DNA of 64,000 nucleotides, from contig CM045762.1 in assembly GCA_025200525.1 (NCBI GenBank), positions 103,876,682-103,940,681 on the forward strand, in the 5' to 3' direction. Below, one piece after another: positions 1-11,900 of this stretch (positions are counted from its first letter, which is position 1; each line of letters begins with the position of its first letter). Made by a program: the position numbers and the translations under genes. Origin of the DNA: Camellia lanceoleosa (lineage: Eukaryota > Streptophyta > Magnoliopsida > Ericales > Theaceae). The notes beneath the pieces are model-generated. The model was not told the origin of the DNA and did no database searches. It saw only the letters and a list, made by a program, of their open reading frames with translations.

Positions 1-368
1 TTTTAATCTAAACTAGAGAATTTCTCTAGACCAAACCAGAGAAAATTCAGTATAAACCAGATAATTTCTCTGGACCAACCTAGAGAAAATTCAGTCTAAA
101 CAAAAGAATTTCTCTGAACTAACCTAATTTTCTCTGAAATAGAGCACTAGTCCTTATTGTTGTCTAGAGAAATTTAGAATTTTCTCTGTGATGTGTCCAA
201 AGAAAATTCGGTCTAAACCAGATAATTTTTCTAGATCAATCCAGAGAAAATTCAGTCAAAACCAGAGAATTTCTCTGTACCAATCCAATTTTCTTTGAAG
301 CAGAGCACTAGTCCTCATTGTTGTCCAAAGAAATTTAGAATTTTCTCTACGATGTGTCCAGAGAAATT
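1..368. repeat. Tandem repeat, period about 161 bp
   Basis: The block AGAGCACTAGTCC(T/C)(T/C)ATTG begins at 141 and again at 302, with the surrounding sequence repeated in the same order. Roughly two units are visible. Short inverted AGAGAATTTCTCT motifs occur inside each unit. Confidence 0.6.
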
Positions 369-490
369 ATCTGGATCGAATTTTCTCTAAATCGATATTA
401 AGGGATCTTAAACATTAAGAAAATATTGAGTGTCCTTTATGCTATAAAATCTTAATACCAGATATCTTTAAAAAAAAATCCCCTAAATTA
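1..490. mobile_element. Partial AGAGAAATT-rich repetitive element (left edge)
   Basis: Dense in variants of AGAGAATTTCTCT and CAGAGAAAATTCAGT. The last 100 bases or so (about 384-485, from ATCGATATTAAGGGATC to the run of A and TCCCC) match the reverse complement of about 60541-60640, where a second element of the same kind lies in the opposite orientation. No coding frame is seen. The class is uncertain; the right-hand copy has inverted ends, which suggests a non-autonomous DNA transposon. The element is cut by the window edge. Confidence 0.6.
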
Positions 491-498
491 AATGATGG

Positions 499-874
499 AT
501 TAACAAATTACAATTTGAACGAATTGACAGATTGAAAAATATTTTAACCAATTATTAATCATCTATATAATATATAATATTAATTTACATAATATTTTTA
601 TATATATAACTATTAATTTGTTACAAATTTTATATTTTAAATCTTTCTCGCACACTAAAATTTTATTTTGATATTTTATTAAGTACAGTGAACCGGAGCG
701 ATTTTAAATACGAGTTATAAAATTTAAAATTTAAAATTTAATTGATAATTAATTAATAGAACGGTAGTGTTGGTTTTATTATTTTGTTGATGCGGTTGAA
801 TCGCAGGCGTTCCTTTGCAATGAACAGTTGAGAATGAAAGTTGCAGAGGATCTCTACAGAAAGCTTGTGGGGAC
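499..874 (+). other. Upstream region of URH2-like copy 1
   Basis: Start of the block shared with copy 2 (homology begins near ATTAACAAATTA here and at 39114). It is AT-rich. At about 784-870 a short stretch reads as an open frame containing CNEQLRMKVAEDLYRKLV, and a slightly decayed form lies at the same place before copy 2. I do not recognise the protein; it may be a remnant of an older neighbour. The promoter of copy 1 should lie here, but a Mutator-like element now separates it from the start codon. No clear TATA box can be assigned. Confidence 0.45.
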
Positions 875-2740
875 GGGGCTTTTTCCTAATTAAGTCAAAA
901 TACCAAGTTCTTTTCCAAACTAGACCTAATTTTGACAGATTTTTCAAAATAAGCTAAAATGTGGTTAGAAATTACGCCTTCACCGTTTTTGTAACCCAAT
1001 TGCAGAAAATTTGTAAAATCTTAAAAAAGTGGTTACAAATCACGTTTTTAATTAAGAAAGCGTTGTTTTTAACCACGCTTTTAATAAAAAAAAAATTTCT
1101 TCAAAAAACATGATTTCTAACCACGTTTTTAAAGAAATTTTTTTTTCTTCAAAAAACGTGATTTCTAACCACGCTTTTAAAGAAAACTGTATTGTAAAGA
1201 AAGTGTGGTTAGAAACCAAGCTTTCAATAACGAACTATCACGCACTCTCAAACACACACACACACACTCTCTCTCTCTCTCTCTGACACACACACACATC
1301 ACTCACACACACACTCACACTCATATCAAAATAAAAATAAATAAATTTTAAGAATTAAATAAAAATAAATAAATAAATGTTTAAAAATAAATAAATTTTA
1401 AGAATTAAACCCTAAACCATAAAATAAAATAAAAAAAATTTCTCCCTAAACACTAAGGTACCTTTTGGTAACCTTTACGTTTTTAGTTTATGTTTACAAA
1501 AATTTTATAAATTGGTTTTTGTTTATTTTTAGAAAAACATAAATTACAAACACGTTTGATTTGAACAAAATGTTTAAAAAAATTTAAAAACATAAACAAA
1601 AAAATATGTTTGTTCAAGCTTTAAAATATTTATATTTATATTTATTATTTATGACAATGGGATCACACATATTATAATTGAAAAAAATAATTAAAAAAAA
1701 TAATTGAAAAAATTTAATTGAAAAAAAAAATTGAAAAAAAAATGAAAAAAAATTAATTAATTGAAAAAAATTTAATTGAAAAAAAAAATTATTTGAAAAA
1801 AAAAATTATCCCTAAACACTTCCCTAAAAAATTTTTTAGATAATTTTAGTGTTTAGGGATAAATTTTTTTTTAGTGTTTAGGGATAATTTTTTATTTTAT
1901 TTTAGTGTTTAGGGATAAATTTTTTTTTTTCAAATAATTTATTTTTGAATTATTTTTTTAATTAATTATTTTTTTCATTTTTTTCCAAATATTTTTTTTC
2001 AATTAATTTTTTTTCAGTTATTTTAATTTAATCAATTTTTTTCAATTATAATATGTGTGATCCCATTGTCATAAATAATAAATATAAATATAAATATTTT
2101 AAGCTTGAACAAACATATTTTTTAGTTTATGTTTTTAAATTTTTTTAAACATTTTGTTTAAACCAAACGCGTTTGTAATTTATGTTTTTTTTAAAAATAA
2201 ACAAAAATCAGTTTATAAAATTTTTGTAAACATAAACAAAAAACGTAAACGTTACCAAAGGCTACCTTAGTGTTTAGGGATAAAATTTATTATTATTTTT
2301 ATTTTAAGATTTAGGATTTAATTCTTAAAATTTATTTATTTATTTTTATTTTGATGTGAGTGCGAGTGTCTGTGTCAGAGAGAGAGAGAGAGATAGTTTG
2401 TTATTGAAAGCGTGGTTTCTAACCACGATTTCTTTACAATACAGTTTTCTTTAAAAGTGTGATTAAAAATCACGTTTTTTGAAAAAAAAATTTCTTTAAA
2501 AACATGGTTAGAAATCACGTTTTTTTAAAAAAAAAAAATTATTTAAAAATATGATTAGAAACAACACTTTTTTAATTAAAAGCGTACTTTTACGATTTTA
2601 TAAATTTTTTGCAGTTGAGTTACAAAATCGGTGAAAACCTGATTTCTAACAACATTTTAACTTATTTTTGAAAAATCCGTCAAAAATAGGTCTAATATGA
2701 AAAATAGCTTCGTATTTTAGCTTAATTAAGGAAAAGTGCC
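875..2740. mobile_element. Mutator-like foldback element inserted 75 bp before URH2-like copy 1
   Basis: The two halves are inverted copies of each other: the left end GGGGCTTTTTCCTAATTAAG pairs with the right end (reverse complement GGCACTTTTCCTTAATTAAG), and inner motifs such as ATGTGTGATCCCATTGTC occur in both orientations. The flanks TGTGGGGAC (866-874) and AGTGGAGAG (2741-2749) are a decayed 9-bp target duplication. The matching site before copy 2 reads TGTGGAGAG with no insert (near 39838). No transposase is present, so it is non-autonomous. It carries (CA)n and (CT)n runs near 1252-1320 and shares internal sequence with the element at 33520-35116. Confidence 0.85.
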
Positions 2741-2815
2741 AGTGGAGAGAGGATCCGGAGTTGGGATTTGGGGGTTGAGTGTGTTTAATTTGGGTTGCAG
2801 CGGAGCTAAATTCAA

Positions 2816-2879
2816 ATGGAAACGACACTACAACCACCAAAGAAGATCATCATCGACACCGACCCTGGCATCGGTCATC

Positions 2880-2910
<31 letters not shown>

Positions 2911-5900
2911 AATTCATATCATTCATCAAATACATAATAATTATTTTTACAAGGATCTGTGGCTTGATCTGATACTGTTAAATGCTAAAATCATATTTGG
3001 TTCCTCAATTACTTATTTGTTATGCTTGCTGGTTACCCACAAAACACTGCAAATTAACTGATCCTAACCCCACCATAAAAATCATCAAAAACCCATGAGA
3101 TTCTAACATTTCTGCACTACAGTTTCTGTTTTCAAACAATTGAGTGGGCCATAGGATAGGAGGATTCAAAAAATTAGGGTTTCTTTGGATTGTATATCAA
3201 GATATAAGCCTTGTTTGGTTTGTTTTTTAGAAACAAATTTTGGAGAAATTTTTTTTAAATTTTGTTTGGTTTAGTGATTTTGAATTTTTTTTGCCAAAAT
3301 CACTTTCTATCTCCTCCATGTCAATCGATAAATTTTTCTCTCTCCTCTTTCTTTCTCAATCACTTTTTCTCTCACAAACATCTACTCAGCTATAATAAAA
3401 TATCAAATAATTCCAAACTAATATGCTCCAAAATTATTTCTAAAATATACAACCAAACAAACCAAAATTTTTTTTAAACTTTTCCCAAATTTAAAAAAAA
3501 AAAAAATTATCTTTCAAAATCAAACCAAACACACCCATAATTTTTGAAAATTTTTTGGGCAAATTACATACACCTCGAGGTTTGAGAAATTACAGATATC
3601 CTGAGGTTTGAGAAATTACAGAAACCCCTTGAAGGTTATATTTTCATAACAAATTAGGAGATAATTTGTTATGAAAATATAAACCTCAAGGGGCAATTTG
3701 TTATGAAAAATATAAACCTCAGGGATATCTGTAATTTCTCAAATCTCAGGTATCTGTAATTTAGCTAAATTTAGCTAAACCTCGAGGAAGGTATATGTAA
3801 TTTGCCCAATTTTTTTTTAAAATTTTGTTTGGTTTAAATATTTTGAAAAAAAATTTCAAATCACTTTTTCTCTCCTATACATCAATCAATACTTTTTATC
3901 TCTCATCACTACCTCTCAATCATTTTTTCTCTTTTTTGTTTTTGGGCGAATACACTCATCTACTCAACTACATTTGCTTGGTTCAAATCTTTTTAAAAAA
4001 AAATTCAAAATCCCTTTTTCTGTCATCTCAACCTCTCAATCATTTTTTCTCTCATGACTATTTACCTTTTTTTTCTTTAATACACGTCTACTAAATTACA
4101 ATAAAATATCAAATCATTCTAGACTCTAAAATTATTTTTAAAATATACAACCAAATAAACTAAAAAAATTTCTAAACTGTTTCTCTCAAATTTTTTTTTG
4201 AAAATTTATCTCAAAATCCAAACCAAACCCAGAGTCTTTTTTTTCCCTAATTTTTTGGGGGTCTGATATTGTAACAAAACAAGTTACCCTATGCATACAG
4301 ATGATGCCATGGCAATATTTGTGGCATTGCGATCACCAGAAGTGGAAGTGATTGGACTCACAACCATATATGGAAATGTCTATACAACACTCGCTACAAG
4401 AAATGCTTTGCATTTGGTATTTCTTTCTTTCTTACTTTCTTTTCCTTTTAGTTTTTTGGGTGTAGATTGCATTTTACTTAAAAAGTAATCAAGGAAAATT
4501 GATCTGGTTAAGCTTTTCTTTAACTGTTTTTTGGGTGAGTATTTTGTTTAACTTTAGATCCTTATCACCCTCCTCACATTTTTTTTTTTTGATGACATGA
4601 TTTCAATCAATCAGACATTAACTAAGATAAAGCCTTTTTTTTTTTTTTGGTGTGTGCGCGTGTTATTTCTTTCTAGAAATTCACATTATTCTCTCTCTCT
4701 GTCTTTTATGATTTAGTTGGAGGTTGCAGGGAGGACTGACATCCCAGTGGCTGAAGGATCTCATGTCACAATCACTGTACGTGAACACCATTTGACTCCA
4801 TCTTGATTCTATGCAATTATGCCTATTAGGATCGCTGCTTTTATCAAACATTAAACTTTTTCTTCTCTCTGTGCGCCCGCACCTCTGATCAAGTACTTGC
4901 AACGTCACATTGATCAAACTTGATCAAGTCTGATCCTTTTCCCCTCAAAAAACTTGATTCCTTTAATGTTTCCCTTAAAAGCTAAGAAGCACGGATTGAT
5001 TGTGGGTGTTTGGATCGTGATTTTCTCCCTATAGAAGTGGGATTTTAAATTTATAAGGTTTGTTGTCTTGTGGTTGATTCCTCTTTATGCGATGAGATTG
5101 ACAGATTGGATTGATTAATTGCCAAATTGATGGGTTGATTAATTTATTGGTTAATTGTGTTTCGAATTGATTTGAAATCAATTAGTCACCTGGTTAATTT
5201 CATAATTGCCAATTTGGCATTAATTTGTAAAAAAGTTTGGCTTATTCACTACCCCTCTAGGCGCAATTTCTTAGGTGCTTGGTACTTTGAACCTAATTAA
5301 TTTGTTTATGTAAGATACATAGTTCATTTTTTATTCATTTTTTTCAAAGTTATTCGTTCAACTCTGAATCTAATGCATAATTTCACTAGTAAGTCACATG
5401 CTGCAGTAGAGTATAAAATTGATTTGTCTATGTTTGGTTAAATATAGAAAGGTACAAAACTCCGTAGAGCTGATTTTGTACATGGCGCTGATGGACTTGG
5501 CAACCAAAACTTTCCCCCACCAGAAGGAAAGCCAATTGAACAGTCAGCAGCTGCTTTCCTCGTCCAGAAAGCTAACCTTTACCCTGGAAAAGTCACCGCG
5601 GTGGCCCTTGGCCCTCTTACAAATATTGCATTGGTCAGGTTCTTGATCTTCTTCCATGGGCTTTGAATTAAAAAGAAATTGATTATTAAGTTGTCGATTT
5701 TACCGAAAATATTGGAAAAAAGGTTGCTTATCAAGTTTATCGATTGATACAGGCTATTCAATTAGATCCTGCATTTGTGAAAAATATTGGGCAGATTGTT
5801 GTTCTTGGCGGCGCTTTTGCAGTAAATGGAAGTGTGAATCCAGCAGCGGAGACCAATGTAAGTTGCTCATTGTTAATGTGTGTGGATATGGTGTGGGACT

Positions 5901-8900
5901 GTGACTTCAGAAACCAGAAGTATGTTACTAATAATGTCTCAAATGCCTCCAGCATGCAATACTTGTCACAGCGACAAATAAAGTTGAAATAGTCATGTCC
6001 CTGTCATATACCTCAGAATCCTTTATAGATTTTGTTTTATTGCTTCTTTTATTGGGTCACATATCTTGCATGAGAGAGAGTTCAGCTATTAATAAACTTG
6101 TAGGTTATCAAGCTCTGAAAGCGCGACTTCTCTCCATCACTTTTACTTGAATTAATGTCATTGAATGTCCTTCAGTTTTGCTCCAGCCAACTTTCTCTTT
6201 TCACATCATTTGTTCATGGATTAAATGACCAGATTTTTGGCGACCCAGATGCTGCAGATATTGTATTTACAAGCGGTGCTGATGTTTTGGCTGTTGGGAT
6301 TAATGTTACACGTCAAGTTGTTTTGACAGGTAACACTTTTATATGTTGTGTCACCCATATACATTGATCGTATTTCTGCCCATAAAATATGTACATGCAT
6401 GTGCCCTTGCATGTGTTACCATATCTGTGGCTTTAAGTTATATCCCAGTTGTTCAGGGTCAGGGGAAAAAAAAAATCCTCTTTTCTATGTTTCTAAATTT
6501 ACTCTCTTTTTCAGAGCAATATTGATAATTTTATATTTTTCTTATTTTATTATTATTTATAATCTCCCCACTATTACTAGTTAGAGCCTTTCTAAGTTAA
6601 ATGAGTTTTTCATTGATGGATTATCTCATGTTGCACTTCTATTCTTATACAAGTTCCTTTGTTTGGTAAGAAGAATGGCAATGGGGAAGGGGAAAAAGAG
6701 GTTTGGAGACAATTTCTTTATTTAGTAGGAGAAAGGGGGATGGAAAATGAAGACGGGAGGGAGAGAAAATTAATCTACAGCAATCATTTTGGAAGTTTCC
6801 CCTTCAAACAACACCCTTGATTCCATATTTGATGGCAGAATGTCTAATAAATTAGACACCCCTTTCTCCAATTTCCATTCCTTCCTGTTCGTCTTCACGA
6901 TTGGAGGGCAAAAGAGTACTTTTCCCCCATCCTGCGTATATCATTCCTTGCACTTTCCATCTCTCACACTTACTTTCTTTAAGCCTCAGTTCAACAATCA
7001 ATAGTAGTTTCCAACCTTAGTCACAAGTGGAAAGGCTACTTCAAAGCCTTAGCTAGGCTCAAAATACTAAATGTAGCCTAATTGAACTCCTTGCAGTATT
7101 GGGTATTTTTCGTAATTACAAGCTTTTCTTGACACTATCCAAGCAATTAATTGAACTCAATGAAGTCATAGCACAACTACTTGGATCTAGCCAGATGAAT
7201 GCTTTTGAAAACTTAAGTTTGTAGTTTGTTTGAAGAGGAGTTGCATGTATTAGACATTGTGAATCTTGGGATCAATTTCTAAAAGATTGCAAGTGATATT
7301 CCTACTAATGTTCAGTTGTTTTTATCATCTAATAATCTGTTTATATCTGAGTGTTAGTTGCTATTTTATTTGTGCAAATGCTAGTTTACTAAGCAAGCAT
7401 ATCACACCTTTTCTTCTGATAGAACACATCTTGTTTGTGTCTATTTTGTTGTATAATTCCTTTGCTAAAGGTTTGAACACTGAAACCTTGTTTGGCCCCG
7501 TTTGATAGAGCTGTGGGAAAGTGATTATAACTTATAGTCTAATAGCTTATAGCTTATAATTGTGAACATAAGCTGATTTTTGACTTATAAATTAAGCTTC
7601 TCCTCCCCTACTCAAAGAATAAGTTGATTTTTGACTTACAAAAAGCTATAAGCTGTATTATTAAGCTGAACTAAACACATCAAAATAGCTTAAATTAAGC
7701 TAAAAGCTGGAATAAGCTGGAAATAAGCCCTACCAAATAGGGCCTTTGTGTCTATTTTGTTGATCATAATGGAGCAATTATGTTCATAGAACAAAGAGAA
7801 GCAGATTTATTCTGTTCACACCTGATAGCTTTCTACTGATAGTGGTGGCATCCACTTATATGTCGACTATAAACCCTAGCCTTCCTAGCTAAAGATGCGG
7901 GTTCGATTCCCGCTACCAGCTCTGGATCCTCTCTTATATACTCTATTTATATTAATTCATATTCTATTTGTAGAAATAAAATCAAATTGTCTCTCGGAGA
8001 GATGGCTGAGTGGTTTATAGCTAGCCCCGATCTTGAAAATGAGTATATTTGAAAGGCCCTTCTTTGTTTTCCAAATGAGAACAATAGATAAAACACAATT
8101 TTTAAATTTTTTTATTCAATGTAATTAGAAGTGATGGTTTAAGTAAATCAATGGAGAGTCTTGGTCCTAAAATACTAGTTGTAGATACCATTTTGACCGG
8201 CCATAAAACTTTCATATACCGGGTGCTTCCTAATGATGAAATGGTTACCAATGCAATGCAATAGATACTCTTGAACAACCAATGGACTTAGTGGGTTACC
8301 ATTTCTCGATTTTAAATCCAAAGTTGTTCTCGACCTTAGCTGAGAGTGGTCAATTAGTTCACATGTTCGATCGATTTTGGGTTCCGATTTTTAATCAAAT
8401 CAGTTCTTCATTTTCAAAATTTAACTTAGAATTGGTCAAATGTCATCCCGTCCCAAACAGGATAGCAGCTATGACCAGCCGGTAGTATCTAACTACAAAA
8501 GGCCTGGCAAGACAAGACAAGATTGAACTATAACCTTGGGGCTTATGCGGAATAACGTAACCTGTTCATTATATTAATCAAAGTGCATAAGTAAGAATCG
8601 AACAAAACAAGCGAACCTCTTATTTACTTATCTTGATATTTACAAGCTCAAACAAAAAGAAAAGCGTACAACATCAAAAGATGTCCTTATAAAAATCAAA
8701 ACATATAAACAAAACTCTTGTCTCAAGGTTACAACTTTCAAAAGAACAAAATAAAAGAAAAAAGGGTTCTAGTGTGACTTTTCCTCGTGTCCTTGTTCTT
8801 CGTCTTCACCTACATACATATAAGGGGGAGGGGTGAGCCATTGCGCAGTGAATAGTAATAAAGTAAGGCGGTAAATGAATAAACATTGAAAGCTTTAAAC

Positions 8901-11900
8901 ATTCCTTCAAAATAACATATTAACTTGTACAAGATAAAACATGGCTTGACTTGCAAACAAAATACATAGTGATGAGCATTTCAAGGATTACAAGGTGCTT
9001 AACCGGCCCGGGTATCGGCTAAACGTAAAGAAAGTGAGCTCGGCCATCATATATGATTGGATATTCCCCCAATTGTGGGCCTGATCCATGAATGTCATCT
9101 AAATACATGATAAAATAATATAGAATGTTCATTCATAGCAAAACATAACAAAGTTTATAAACATAATCAGGTTTGCATTGAAAACATATTTGATTTAACA
9201 TAGCGTTACTAAATCACCACTCACAAATGGCTCGGTCAAACAAGTGGTTTCCTCCTTCCAAAGCTTGACCTACATCAAATAATGACATAACATTGAAGTA
9301 CAAACCTAATTCGAATAAGCTTTAACAAACTGAATACATAAACGTTGTTTAACGTTTTCTTAAACTTTTCTACGTGTTTAGCATTGTTCTAGGTCTAGTT
9401 CAAGCTTTAATCAAGTGTCAAATGCATACAAAAAGTGTCCCAAGTGAAAGAGGATACCAAAACAAAACTCCATGCGAAATAGGGGAATTCCGCATGTGCG
9501 GGACCAAAACCGCACGTGCGGATTGGTCAGGGCATGTGCGGGCCTCACGTGCCTTTTATGCAGTCTCGGAGTTGAAATCTGGTGAAACAGGCCGCACGTG
9601 CAGTTTTGGGAAAGTCTGAGCTGTTCGAAAATTCTGCATTTTCAGCTTTTCTCCTTCCTTTTCCTTGAGCTAGGGTTCATGAAAACTCAACATAATTCAT
9701 GCAAATTTAATGGGAAACATGAAAATGAAGTTGTTTTCTAAATCAAAACATCAAAACTTGGCTTGAATCTAAGAATAAGGAATCAAACTTTGAAATTTGA
9801 CAAAACTTACAACCAAATCAATAAAAATTGATGAAAATTTGAGCAAAAATCTATGTGCATTTTTGTTCAGGTTGTTTGTTTTTAGTGAATTTTTTTCATA
9901 ACGTAGTTAAATTTTTTACTTTTTAGATGCATCTAATGTTGATGTATCTACAAAATAAAAAATAAAATTGATTAAAATATGAAAAAAAGTTCAGTCAAGA
10001 CAAACGAAAGCTTGTTTAAAAATAGTTTCTGAAAATTGTAACCAAACAAAGCCTTTATTTTTGGTAGGTTTCTATCCTCAGATTCTTAGAAACCCGTCAA
10101 TCTTATAAACGTTCCTAGAGTTAGAAAGAAAAAGGGAATAGAAGCTTTCTAATAGATGTGATGCAGTCTATATTTTATGTATGTATCACATAGATGGTAG
10201 GTTAGTTTATGTATGTATCACATAGATGGTAGGTTAGTTTAAAGTCAGGTGAATAAAAAAAAAAAAGAATTTAATATGGAAATAAATCTCTAAAAGGAAT
10301 TAGTAGAGGCCAATCCTTTGGATTGGGCGAGGGGAGTGCTCAATTAATGATCTTCCTCTCTGCTCAATTAATGATCTTCCTCTCTGGTACCCAGATTCCC
10401 AAATCAAGATTTTTTATAGTGATGGATCAATGGCCTAAATTAACATAGAGTTGGGGCTTCTTAGTTTCCCCATTAAAAATTAGGTGGCGACTCTTACTTT
10501 TTGTGAATCGGTCTATATTTGGCAAGTTTGGGTATTCGATTTAGTCATTTGGATTTCCATAGTCCCTTGATAAATAATAAAATGGAATCTGATATTTGTG
10601 GGAAAAATGATTTATTGCCAAATGTAGACCTTGTTGATTCACATTCTAGAGGGTCAAATCTGTCATGGGAAACAGGCCCAAAAGGCGCAGTGCCCACGCT
10701 AGTGAAAGTGAAGATCTGAATGGAAATGATAAGGATAAAAAGTTTCACAGAAGTGAGTGTGACAGTTCTAGTTACAATAATGTTGATCACTGTTTCACTT
10801 AATCCCTCTTTCATGGCTACATATCTTTCCTACGAAGGAATGGGAATTCTTTCTCATGTTATATGAATCCAATTTTTATTTCATAACCCTAGCCCATTCC
10901 AATTTTGGACGGAACAAATCTACTGATGGAATTGTGATGCTAGGATCTTGGGTACAGATGGGAGGAATTCTATTTGCACCCAAAAAATCATTAAGTATGC
11001 CCAATTTCTTAATACACCCCATTAAATTATTTAGGATTATAATTTACTATCAGTAAATCCTATGTTTTTTTCCAAATTACCCTTCAAGGTACACCCAAAT
11101 AATAATAATAACAGACAAATGAAAAATCCCAAATTACACCACTTTGAAAAACCCTTTGAAAAATCCTTAAACATATTTCTCATTATAATTATTCCTTTTG
11201 TTCACAAGCGATGGCACTAGCAAAGAAGAACGACGGAGGACAACGAAACACACGCTTCTATTCATCTCTACCTCCTCGTTTTAATATTAATATATAATAA
11301 TATCAAATAAATATATATACGTGTTCATAGATATGATTTATAGACTATTTAGTCAATGTTTTTTTTTTTTTGTATATGCTAGATCATTTTTGTTAGATAA
11401 CCATTCTTACCTGGAAACTCAAAAGAATAAAATCATGAAGCTTAAACCTACAATTTCCACTACACCCAATTGAAGCTATGATAAAAGCAATCATCCAAAT
11501 AATTGAAACTTCAATTATTTCGTTTCCCCATTTTTTTTTTTTTTACAGCAACTACTACTTTTATCTCAATATTCGATTAAAATCATCAAAATGAAATGAA
11601 ACTAATCAAAAACAAATTACTATGACAGAAATATAAAAGATAAGTTGTATTGTTGAATCTGAAGCTCCGATTGGTTGATAAAAAAACCCAAAATAAAAAA
11701 TTATAACACAATAAGAAACAATGATGTTGATGATAATTGTGAGTTTTGATGGGATGGATTGAAGTTTTGGAGTAAGGAAGAAGATGAAGATAAAATAATT
11801 GAAACTTTAGGAAGAAGATGAAGAGTGTTGAATATGAAAAATACATATAAATGGTTTGGGTATACCATGAGAAAAAATATATATTTTATTTGAGGGTTTA

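Noticed and set aside
4681..4917. 78-codon minus-strand frame across exon 3
   Set aside because: It is antisense to a conserved URH2 exon and has no similarity of its own; a shadow frame.
7869..8045. Working tRNA genes for Gly and Ser
   Set aside because: Only the 3' exon of one and the 5' end of the other are present; neither can fold into a full cloverleaf.
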